From Dorea sp. AM10-31 (GTDB lineage: Bacteria > Bacillota > Clostridia > Lachnospirales > Lachnospiraceae), in the NCBI RefSeq assembly GCF_003435815.1, contig NZ_QTUV01000005.1:64501-128500 (forward strand): a DNA stretch of 64,000 nt, in the 5' to 3' direction. The notes under the pieces were generated by a model. The model was not told the DNA's origin and made no database searches. It was given only the letters and a program-made list of their open reading frames with translations. How positions within the stretch are numbered: position 1 is the stretch's first letter; every line of letters starts with the position of its first letter. The position numbers and the translations under genes were made by a program. This document shows positions 7,558-13,779 of the stretch, piece by piece.

Positions 7558-8638
7558 AGATTCTCCTTTCTTCTTCCCTCAAAAGGAAAGATTTTTTATA
7601 GTCCTCATATATGCGTTGTTGTTCTTCGTTCATCTGCCCCCGTTCTATTAGCTGGCGGATATAATCTCTGTTATCCAGTTTTCCGATTTTATCCATTAGC
7701 TTTAAAGAGGGCGAAACTGCTACGTTCAGCCACTGCCATGTTCGTTCCAGTGTCTTTTTCTCTGGATTCATGGTCAACTTTATCTTCCCTACATCCTGCA
7801 TGAGTTCTTCCCACGGGGGATAAGTAGGATAAAGCCGTTTTCTTGTAACCGTGCTGTTTTCCGACTTCTGTAAAAACCGCACTTTCTCGTTTAATACAGA
7901 CAACGCAATCCGTGCCACATCCCTGTCTTTCAGAAGTTCTTCTACTAATCTGACCGCTTTTTTGTGCCGGAATCGAAGTTCATATCTGTTCCAGTCCGGG
8001 TTGAGTTCTTTTCCGAACTTTTCTGCCTGTTCATATCCCTTTTCATAGAATGTAATCCGAAAATCACTGTGTTTACTGCCGAGATATAGTGTTTTTCCCT
8101 GCGCTTCTATTTCATCCTCTTTCAGTCTATCAGAACGATTCTCTGCTGTATCACGCAACTGACTAGATATCAGCCCCTCGTTTTTCAGACGAATCAATTC
8201 CGGGATAGACAGATAAGGCTTTGTATCGTCGATTGCCAAGTCTATCCTCGGAAAATTCACCGGGTATCTGCAAACTCTTTCCAGAAAATCAAACCATGTT
8301 TCCTTATTCATCATAAGGAAATTTTCATAATTCCTGCACCCCGAACCACTCATAAGAATCTGAAATCCCTCATACTGTGCATTTCCTGTCGGTTTCAGAA
8401 TCTTGATATTGTCAAATCTTGCTATCAGTTCGTGTCCAGCAATTCCTTTTTCCTTACCATGCAGTTCCATAAAACTCAGTGGAATCCGCAAGATATCTTC
8501 TATGATTATGAACACGTCTACACCTTTGACAGTAATCTGACACCAGTCAATCAGTGCTGTCAAATCTTCTTTCTGACGAGTTACCCCCCTGTTAGTATAG
8601 GGGGGTTCTGAAATTTTCATTACCTCTGTTATCATCAT
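7502..8638 (-). CDS. MobT/Rep_trans-type relaxase or replication initiator
   Basis: 378 residues of the replication initiation factor family (PF02486), to which Tn916 Orf20 (MobT) belongs. Recognisable segments: LIDWCQITVKGVD (about residues 28-40), a conserved RIDLAIDD motif near 155 with acidic residues expected to hold the metal, FYEKGYEQAEKFG near 220, WNRYELRFRHKKA near 240. The enzyme is expected to nick one strand at oriT and start transfer and rolling-circle replication of the excised circle. Start is the ATGATGATA at 8638 after GAAAGGCAGG. Leftward operon with xis and int; a hairpin-rich segment immediately upstream is the natural oriT candidate. Confidence 0.88.
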   Translation of the reverse strand: MMITEVMKISEPPYTNRGVTRQKEDLTALIDWCQITVKGVDVFIIIEDILRIPLSFMELHGKEKGIAGHELIARFDNIKILKPTGNAQYEGFQILMSGSGCRNYENFLMMNKETWFDFLERVCRYPVNFPRIDLAIDDTKPYLSIPELIRLKNEGLISSQLRDTAENRSDRLKEDEIEAQGKTLYLGSKHSDFRITFYEKGYEQAEKFGKELNPDWNRYELRFRHKKAVRLVEELLKDRDVARIALSVLNEKVRFLQKSENSTVTRKRLYPTYPPWEELMQDVGKIKLTMNPEKKTLERTWQWLNVAVSPSLKLMDKIGKLDNRDYIRQLIERGQMNEEQQRIYEDYKKSFLLREEERRIFDRTYTEHDTDKESPYSE

Positions 8639-8654
8639 CCCTGCCTTTCGTAGT

Positions 8655-8750
8655 ATGCCGTGGCTTTCGCCACGTTCCCGGAACTTCCTCTACTCCCTTT
8701 GCTCCTTTCACGCTGTACGGAGCAGTCCGCAGAGAATTTCCGGGAACAGT
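8655..8750. other. Candidate origin of transfer (oriT) of the element
   Basis: Non-coding or weakly coding segment between the relaxase gene and the upstream small gene, dense in inverted repeats: CGTGGC-TTTC-GCCACG (8659-8674), the palindrome GTTCCCGGAAC (8674-8684), GCTCC...GGAGC (8701-8723), and TTCCGGGAAC (8738-8747), which is the complement of the second repeat. MobT-family elements carry oriT next to the relaxase gene. A 70-codon frame across this segment (8635-8847, leftward) is Ser/Arg-rich and unlikely to be a gene. Assignment is by position and structure only. Confidence 0.4.
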
Positions 8751-8752
8751 CT

Positions 8753-9085
8753 CTACACGTTTCCTTTTCCGGTAACAACACGGATACCCTTGCAGGAGAT
8801 TCTGTCCACCAATACTGGGAAGTTTCCTCTCTGCACATAAGGGGCATATACCGCTTCTTCTAGTTCTACCACTGTGTAAGGCTCTACCTTTGGAAGTTCT
8901 GTTGCTTCCAGACGGATATCTACGCTGTTTCCAAGTTTCATGCTTCCGAGGTGAAGTTTCAATGCTTCCACTTCCTCGGTTTTCTTCCGGGTTTCCTTAT
9001 CATACTTATAGCAGTAGTCTGCTCCCATGTAACGGAGTTCCCCGAACGCTTCTCTGACCTGTTCTTTTGTCAATGTAATCTGCAT
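8753..9085 (-). CDS. Small mobile-element protein, YdcP/DUF961-like
   Basis: 110 residues from ATG 9085 (MQITLTKEQVREAFGELRYMG), preceded by GGAG at good spacing; the frame extends upstream but without a ribosome site. The N-terminus, length and position as first gene of the leftward mobilization operon resemble Tn916 Orf22/Orf23 (DUF961) proteins, of unproven function in conjugation. Middle part is acidic/hydrophobic alternating (beta-rich: VDIRLEATELPKVEPYTVVELEE). Family call is moderate; the protein itself looks real. The promoter at 9202-9230 drives this operon. Confidence 0.65.
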   Translation of the reverse strand: MQITLTKEQVREAFGELRYMGADYCYKYDKETRKKTEEVEALKLHLGSMKLGNSVDIRLEATELPKVEPYTVVELEEAVYAPYVQRGNFPVLVDRISCKGIRVVTGKGNV

Positions 9086-9201
9086 GCTACATTTCTCCTT
9101 TTTTGAAATCATGGTGAATGAGTGTCTGGTAAGTGTGACAAGTCCTTTTCATATCCACGTCTATATTTATTTCATTACTTTTCTCCTTACCTCTTAACCT
9201 C

Positions 9202-9230
9202 ATCATAGACCTGTTTTTTCTTCTTGTCAA
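9202..9230 (-). promoter_or_regulatory. Promoter of the leftward mobilization operon
   Basis: TTGACA (complement of 9225-9230), a 17-bp spacer, then TATGAT (complement of 9202-9207): a near-consensus sigma-A promoter. Copies of CCTTAC at about 9185, 9248 and 9314 lie across the divergent interval and may be operators for the adjacent helix-turn-helix regulator (inference). Confidence 0.75.
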
Positions 9231-9316
9231 CAATTATTTTACTTTTTCCCTTACTTTTTATTTTTGTATTTCAAACGCTTAACTATATCTTTTTATAACT
9301 TATTATAATTTTACCC

Positions 9317-9345
9317 TTACATTTATCCTTATCTTGTGTTATGAT
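9317..9345 (+). promoter_or_regulatory. Promoter of the element's helix-turn-helix regulator
   Basis: TTACAT (9317-9322), 17-bp spacer, TATGAT (9340-9345), 23 bp before the ATG at 9369. It faces away from the leftward mobilization promoter, the usual arrangement for an autoregulating switch protein. Confidence 0.65.
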
Positions 9346-9368
9346 GAAAACAGAAACGAGGTGTGCAT

Positions 9369-10208
9369 ATGTTTGTGAATAAAGAAGCAGTAGGAAAACG
9401 AATTTTACAGATACGCAAGAAATACGGTTACAGTATGCAGAAGTTTGGGGAAATCATAGATAATGCCCCGAAAGGCTCTGTAAACAGTTGGGAAAAGGGT
9501 GTGAATCTTCCCAATGAGAAACGCTTGAAGCAGATTGCCACGTTGGGCAATATGACGCTGAATGAACTTCTGTATGGTTCATTTAAAGAATATGTAGATA
9601 TGCTTATCACAGAAAAACTGGGGATTGAACTGCCGGAAGAATTTACCAGAACTTTCTATTCTCTTTTAGAGCAGAACGGATTTACCTACGGGGATGATAT
9701 CGAAATTGTCCGGCTTGTAAACGGCTTTCTGACTTATCATAACCTTACAACAAAAGAAACCGCCATTTTCTATCAGCCAACTGCATACTCTGGCGATTAT
9801 TTTGACGGTATCATACAAAAAGCGGATTCTTCCGTTCTGGTCTGCCGGGCATATGCAGATAAGGCAAACAACACCTTACATATCATTCCGGCTTTTGAGA
9901 ATGGACAGACTGAGGAAGTAGCAGACTTCTTTCATGCACTGAAAAGCATAACCGCTCCACACAACAACAATTATTTCACTTCCGGCTTTCTGACACTCGG
10001 ACTGGCATTGAGAGATTCCAAAGTAATTATCTATGGAATTGATGAAAAACAGGGAACAGCACAGGTAATCCCTTACGAATATGATTGCGAATCAGACGCT
10101 TATATCCAGAATGAACATCTGGCATATACCAGACAGGATAGCTTTTTCCGAGAAGCCACGAAAGAAGCGGTCTATCGGAAAATGCAATCCGACAGAAGTA
10201 ACCCATAA
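9369..10208 (+). CDS. XRE-family helix-turn-helix transcriptional regulator of the element
   Basis: 279 residues from ATG 9369 (GAGGTG upstream); a GTG two codons earlier is less likely. N-terminal HTH_3 domain, about residues 6-62: ILQIRKKYGYSMQKFGEII ... VNSWEKGVNLPNEKRLKQIA. The remaining 215 residues form an unrecognised domain of mixed alpha/beta composition (for example DSSVLVCRAYADKANNTLHII), probably a sensor or oligomerization module. Divergent from the mobilization operon, so it likely controls excision and transfer. A rho-independent hairpin follows the stop. Confidence 0.85.
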   Translation: MFVNKEAVGKRILQIRKKYGYSMQKFGEIIDNAPKGSVNSWEKGVNLPNEKRLKQIATLGNMTLNELLYGSFKEYVDMLITEKLGIELPEEFTRTFYSLLEQNGFTYGDDIEIVRLVNGFLTYHNLTTKETAIFYQPTAYSGDYFDGIIQKADSSVLVCRAYADKANNTLHIIPAFENGQTEEVADFFHALKSITAPHNNNYFTSGFLTLGLALRDSKVIIYGIDEKQGTAQVIPYEYDCESDAYIQNEHLAYTRQDSFFREATKEAVYRKMQSDRSNP

Positions 10209-10215
10209 GATAAAC

Positions 10216-10256
10216 AAGAGGACTTGCAAGGTTTGTGACCTTTCAAGTCCTCTTAT
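10216..10256 (+). terminator. Terminator after the helix-turn-helix regulator gene
   Basis: AAGAGGACTTG (10216-10226) pairs with CAAGTCCTCTT (10244-10254) around an inner AAGG/CCTT extension; the following T tract is short. A second inverted repeat, GTAAAGG...CCTTTAC, at about 10288-10333 encloses a TACGGCG/TTCGCC segment and precedes the convergent cargo genes; its role is unknown. Confidence 0.6.
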
Positions 10257-10378
10257 GTATCATGATGGTATTGGCTGTGTCCGTTCCGTAAAGGACTGCC
10301 CTACGGCGTCTCGGCTTCGCCTTGTTCCTTTACCTCACTAATAATAATGTTCTGATAGCAGAACTCTTACTTATACTT

Positions 10379-10747
10379 TTATCTTACTATTCTTTCAATT
10401 TTTACCGTTTCACCATCAATATTATACTTAAAAAAATAAAATTTAATAACATTTCCTTCTGATACTTGTTCTAGATCACCTTTACACTTAGTACAATCTA
10501 AACTAACTTTTGTCGTATCAAAAAATAGACTACTTTCTTCCTTCTCATTTAGTTCTATTAAAAGTGTATCAAAAGTTTTCTCTACAACAACCCCACTCAA
10601 ATGAAACCAATGAGAATTATCATCTCCACTAGAACGCAACTCCATATTTTGACGATTCTCCTTAAAAACATTTCCTTTTACGCCAAGCACAATTAATACT
10701 ATTGCAAGCAAAAGTATGATTAACAAAATCAATCGTTTCTTATCCAT
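10379..10747 (-). CDS. Small single-pass membrane protein, partner of the cysteine peptidase-like gene
   Basis: 122 residues from the ATG at 10747, whose first bases (ATGGATAA) overlap the stop codon of the peptidase-like gene, so the pair is translationally coupled. N-terminal hydrophobic anchor (LILLIILLLAIVLIVLGV) followed by an exported domain with a single Cys pair (DCTKCKGD) and beta-rich segments (VVVEKTFDTLLIELNEKEE, NVIKFYFFKYNIDGE). I do not recognise the family. Given the overlap with a papain-like protein, an inhibitor, immunity or maturation role is possible, but this is inference only. The AT-rich composition differs from the host genes around the element. Confidence 0.6.
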   Translation of the reverse strand: MDKKRLILLIILLLAIVLIVLGVKGNVFKENRQNMELRSSGDDNSHWFHLSGVVVEKTFDTLLIELNEKEESSLFFDTTKVSLDCTKCKGDLEQVSEGNVIKFYFFKYNIDGETVKIERIVR

Positions 10748-11381
10748 TAAATGTAGTCCCCGATATGTCTGTCCAACTATCAAAATCAAAATTCAAATAA
10801 CGTACTGTATCCCCACATCCATCAAATACCATCAATGTATGTACTGTATTTCCAGAATTATATGCTCGCAAAGTTGCATATCCCTCTGCTGCCATTGAAT
10901 GCCCCGCACGTTCTCCAGTATCACTGCTAATTATACCACAATGGACAACTGCTATATCTCCTCTATCAATGCAATTAGTGAAAAAATTATAATTGGGACT
11001 ATAGTCAGTATTTTGTGTTACAGAAACATTCTTTCCAGCACAAAAGTCCACAAATCCAGGTCCAATATTGCCAATAGTTGTTGAACCATATGTTATTCCT
11101 CCACTCTCCGATGAAACTGTCGTTCCTGTTGAATCCCAAATATCCATATAATCACCTGCAATATCTGTATAATCAACAGCATTATAATATGCACCACATG
11201 CTAATAATGCACTAACTGCACATGCATAATGTCCTGTTACACTTTCTATATACGGCTCATTAAAGGAAATAAATTCTTGAAGATGATTTGTTGAAACAAG
11301 CGTGTAGTTTTCATAAACTTCAGCAACATCTAGCAAAACCTCATCCCAAGTAGCTGGGTCTTTTCCCCTACTCTCATTCAA
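10740..11381 (-). CDS. Papain-like cysteine peptidase domain protein (C39/C10-like), probably N-terminally truncated
   Basis: 213 residues from a TTG start. The segment GHYACAVSALLACGAYY carries a Cys at the position of the papain nucleophile (compare GHCVATATAQIMKYH in streptopain), and GERAGHSMAAEGYATL carries the candidate catalytic His (compare GGHAFVIDG), followed by a FDGCGDTVRYLNFDF strand region. These order and spacings fit a clan CA peptidase of the Peptidase_C39_2 or C10 type. No signal peptide is visible: the frame extends only nine codons upstream to a stop, and no ATG with a ribosome site is present. Either the secretion signal was lost when the element end formed, or the protein acts inside the cell. 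It overlaps the downstream membrane protein gene by eight bases. Confidence 0.6.
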   Translation of the reverse strand: MNESRGKDPATWDEVLLDVAEVYENYTLVSTNHLQEFISFNEPYIESVTGHYACAVSALLACGAYYNAVDYTDIAGDYMDIWDSTGTTVSSESGGITYGSTTIGNIGPGFVDFCAGKNVSVTQNTDYSPNYNFFTNCIDRGDIAVVHCGIISSDTGERAGHSMAAEGYATLRAYNSGNTVHTLMVFDGCGDTVRYLNFDFDSWTDISGTTFNG

Positions 11382-11651
11382 TGACAGTACTGTTTTTTCT
11401 AATGTTTACTTTAATAATATATCTTATTTCCTATTTTGTCTATATTTTTTTATGTTTATTTCAAATATTTCATTCTATTTTATTTTTATCAAACTATTTT
11501 CAAACAAATCCAAACAAAGAATCTCGGGGCAAATTTCGGTCAAATCAGGATAAATAAATATAACACTTTATATGTAAGTCAATTTTAAAAAAGCCTGTAA
11601 TTCCGGGCTTTACAACACTTTGTAACACAATATAAACCAGTTCGATAATCC
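11382..11651. other. AT-rich right end of the integrative element, no gene
   Basis: Very AT-rich sequence between the peptidase-like gene and attR. It holds a run of T-rich segments and the words CAAATTTCGGTCAAATCAGG (11530s), echoing the CAAATCTCGGTCAAATAATT just inside the left end (about 5979-5998). These subterminal repeats are candidates for integrase arm-binding sites. No coding frame or RNA hairpin is convincing here. Confidence 0.45.
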
Positions 11652-11676
11652 CTCATTCCTTTAGATAACTATAAAA
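11652..11676 (+). repeat. Attachment site attR of the integrative element
   Basis: Right copy of the 25-bp direct repeat, identical to 5883-5907. It is followed by the displaced 3' end of the original small RNA: ACAACGAAAA, then terminator stem CCCGTTAGC (11687-11695) with GCTAACGGG (11701-11709) and TTTTCGCT. The displaced terminator is a perfect hairpin, unlike the hybrid one now ending small RNA A. Confidence 0.8.
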
Positions 11677-11720
11677 ACAACGAAAACCCGTTAGCACAAT
11701 GCTAACGGGTTTTCGCTATT
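11677..11720 (+). terminator. Displaced original terminator of small RNA A
   Basis: Nine-base perfect stem CCCGTTAGC / GCTAACGGG with an ACAAT loop and a TTTTCGCT tail, matching the end of small RNA copies A and B. It is now separated from its promoter by the 5.8-kb element and would be rejoined on excision. Confidence 0.75.
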
Positions 11721-11723
11721 GTT

Positions 11724-11849
11724 GAATTCTACCAGTTCGCGGCATCTTGCTTCATCTGCCGTAATTCCTGCTATACAATTATCTGCTAACGTTTCTGCTG
11801 CCTGTCCAAGTGTCTCAACAGATTCAAATAAATTATAAAATATTACCGG
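11724..11849 (-). pseudogene. Remnant of aspartate ammonia-lyase (3' internal fragment)
   Basis: Translating leftward from about 11849 gives PVIFYNLFESVETLGQAA then ETLADNCIAGITADEARCRELVE, which matches the C-terminal part of AspA (compare EPVI...MFESV...C..GITAN...C...V). Both ends are missing: upstream the frame runs into a stop, downstream it breaks directly into the small RNA terminator. About 42 codons survive. It is not expected to be expressed. The remnant indicates that an aspA-like gene once lay convergent to small RNA A. Confidence 0.7.
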
Positions 11850-12030
11850 TAACTACTCCATGCTCATTAAAGTTGCATTTCCAAGCACAATTGAATTGGA
11901 TCAATTCATTGGACATCTGCAAAAGTTTGGGAAAACACAAACTCAGATTGTTTTCTCTACCCCGGTAGAACCCCGCGATCTGAACCTGGAACACATGGAC
12001 AATCCACAATTGGGATCTGAACTTTCATAG
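11842..12030 (+). pseudogene. Remnant of an Lrp/AsnC-family regulator (C-terminal fragment)
   Basis: Reading rightward from 11842: ITGNYSMLIKVAFPSTIEL then DQFIGHLQKFGKTQTQIVFS and TPVEPRDL, the ligand-binding (RAM) C-terminus of Lrp-type regulators. An in-frame stop lies just upstream and the DNA-binding half is missing. The fragment runs on about 15 codons into the 3' end of the convergent histidine kinase gene. It joins the aspA remnant at the palindrome TTACCGGTAA, suggesting a deletion between two neighbouring genes. Confidence 0.7.
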
Positions 12031-13027
12031 TCAAACCTTCCCTATATTCCGATACAGCATATAATTTCAAGCCCAGATCTGTCGCCATCTCTCTTGCAAG
12101 ATAAAGCCCCATGCCGGTTGGTTTCTTGCTGACATTGATATCACTGCCGGTGAAGCCTTTATCAAAAATATACGGGAGATCGCAGGCTTTTACGCCACAA
12201 CCGTTATCTTCTATATAAAGTATCCACATTTTCTTCCTGTTTTCTTCTCTTTTTTCCACATGGATACGGATTTCCGGCTCTTTATCACAATATTTGACCG
12301 CATTGCTGATAAACTGTCCCAGCATAAATTCAAGTCCTCTCCGGTCACTGTAGATTTGAATCCCTTCCGGCTCCATCTGGATATCCACGTGAAATTTCTT
12401 CTCCTCCAGAAGCGGACCGTAATCTTCCAGGACTTTCCCCAGTGATTCTTTAAGATTCAGCATTTCAAACAGATAATCTTTGTGACCACCCTTTAACCTT
12501 GCATAAAATAACATCTGATCGATCGATTCCTGCATACGTGTCTGAATATATTCCAGCTTATATCCGACCGGCTCTGAAAATTCTTCTTTATGATTTCCCA
12601 GTATAAATGCAAGCAAAGATAACGGCGTTTTTACCTCATGTGACCACCCTTCAATATACTCTTCATAATCTTCTGTCTTTTTCAACAGATTTTCTTTTTC
12701 TTTTCGTTGTATTTGCAAATAGTCGAGGAGATTCTGCATCCGTTCTTTCTCTGCTTTCCCGCAGTATAGCAATAACTGTTCTGCAGTCTTTTCCTCTGGT
12801 TCCTTTAAAAATAGAGCAAATGCCTCTTCTTTTTTCTGTTCTTTCTTTACGATATAAATGCAGACCCCGGCATACATTAATACGGTCATCAATGTGAGAA
12901 CTCCTGCAAGCACTTGTAACACCTGGACGTCTGCAAGCGCAAGAAATAAAATACAGATACCTTCCACACACCCTGTCAACAAAAGCCAGGGCATATATTC
13001 TGCTATTCTCTTTCCGTAGTTCTTCAT
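11957..13027 (-). CDS. BceS-like intramembrane-sensing histidine kinase
   Basis: 356 residues. Two closely spaced N-terminal transmembrane helices (about 13-35 and 37-58) with almost no extracellular loop, the hallmark of BceS-type kinases that sense through the partner ABC permease. HisKA-like motif EGWSHEVKTPLSLLAFIL near 130 and HATPase motifs FISNAVKYCD near 240 and GMGLYLAREMA near 320. The last ~20 residues (after MKVQIPIV) are encoded in sequence that on the other strand is the Lrp remnant, so the natural C-terminus has probably been replaced; the catalytic domain is complete. Last gene of the bceABRS-like run. Confidence 0.88.
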   Translation of the reverse strand: MKNYGKRIAEYMPWLLLTGCVEGICILFLALADVQVLQVLAGVLTLMTVLMYAGVCIYIVKKEQKKEEAFALFLKEPEEKTAEQLLLYCGKAEKERMQNLLDYLQIQRKEKENLLKKTEDYEEYIEGWSHEVKTPLSLLAFILGNHKEEFSEPVGYKLEYIQTRMQESIDQMLFYARLKGGHKDYLFEMLNLKESLGKVLEDYGPLLEEKKFHVDIQMEPEGIQIYSDRRGLEFMLGQFISNAVKYCDKEPEIRIHVEKREENRKKMWILYIEDNGCGVKACDLPYIFDKGFTGSDINVSKKPTGMGLYLAREMATDLGLKLYAVSEYREGLTMKVQIPIVDCPCVPGSDRGVLPG

Positions 13028-13094
13028 CCTGTACGTTCTCCTTACATCATTTTTTTACTTTTCTTTTAATGAGTTGCCTGACATCTGCCTTTTA

Positions 13095-13763
13095 TCACCG
13101 AATTTCCAAACGATAGCCTGTTCCCCGGATGGTTTCAATCTCTTCTTCCATATGAAGTTTCTGCATGGTTTTCTTTAATCTCGTCAGATTTACCTGCAAT
13201 GCATTTTCATCGATAAAATCTATTGTATCCCAAAGTGCAATCGACAGTTCTTCTTTTGTCACGATCTGCCCACGCTTCTTAAGAAATACTTCCAGTAATT
13301 TCCCCTGATTCTTTGGCAGGACAATCGATTCATCATGGATATAAAGTGTATATGTCTGCTGATCCAGCAAAAATCTTTTCCCTTCCAGCAAATGCTTGCG
13401 GCCTTCATATCTTTTTAACACATTGGACACCCTCGCCAGAAGTCTTTCTTTCCGGCATGGCTTTGTCAGATATTCATCCGCACCCAGTTCCAGCGCACGC
13501 AATTCATCTGCCATCTGGTCTCTCGATGTCAGTACACAGACCGGCGTCGTTCCTTTATGCTTCAACTCCCGACAGATCTGGAATCCGCTCTTCCCCGGCA
13601 GATTAAGGTCAAGCAGAACGAGATCAAGAGGAGCCTTAGAAAGCTCCTCTTCCACCTTTTCAAAATCTTCTACCGCCACGACTTCATATCCGGCCTTTTC
13701 CAGTATTTCTCCTAATTCTTCACGTATGAAGACTTCGTCTTCCACAATTCCTATTCGTTTCAT
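13095..13763 (-). CDS. BceR-like OmpR-family response regulator
   Basis: 222 residues: receiver domain with EDE acidic pocket at the N-terminus, phospho-acceptor Asp in LVLLDLNLPGKSGF near residue 52, Thr/Lys switch (VLTSRDQ, DEYLTKPCRKERL), then a winged helix (VLPKNQGKLLEVFLKKRGQIVTKEEL ... ENALQVNLTRLKKTM). The short length and motif pattern fit BceR-type regulators. Lies 67 bases upstream of the kinase gene and just after the permease gene; expected to activate the transporter operon when the transporter detects a cell-wall-active peptide. Confidence 0.92.
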   Translation of the reverse strand: MKRIGIVEDEVFIREELGEILEKAGYEVVAVEDFEKVEEELSKAPLDLVLLDLNLPGKSGFQICRELKHKGTTPVCVLTSRDQMADELRALELGADEYLTKPCRKERLLARVSNVLKRYEGRKHLLEGKRFLLDQQTYTLYIHDESIVLPKNQGKLLEVFLKKRGQIVTKEELSIALWDTIDFIDENALQVNLTRLKKTMQKLHMEEEIETIRGTGYRLEIR

Positions 13764-13779
13764 AAAATCATACTTTCTT

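Larger units (their letters stand above)
5883..11676. mobile_element. Integrative mobilizable element (about 5.8 kb) inserted in small RNA A
   Basis: Bounded by a perfect 25-bp direct repeat (5883-5907 and 11652-11676). Contents in order: tyrosine integrase, Xis, MobT/Rep_trans relaxase, a structured candidate oriT, a YdcP-like small protein (all leftward), a helix-turn-helix regulator (rightward), and a leftward cargo pair. Gene content matches the recombination and mobilization modules of Tn916-like elements, but no type IV secretion genes and no coupling protein are present, so transfer would need a helper. The left repeat restores the 3' end of the small RNA, and the original 3' end with its own terminator lies just beyond the right repeat. 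Confidence 0.85.

Noticed and set aside
8635..8847. 70-codon leftward frame whose stop overlaps the relaxase start
   Set aside because: Composition is Ser/Arg/Gly-rich, it overlaps the YdcP-like gene by about 95 bases, and it covers the hairpin-rich candidate oriT; the overlap with the relaxase start looks coincidental.
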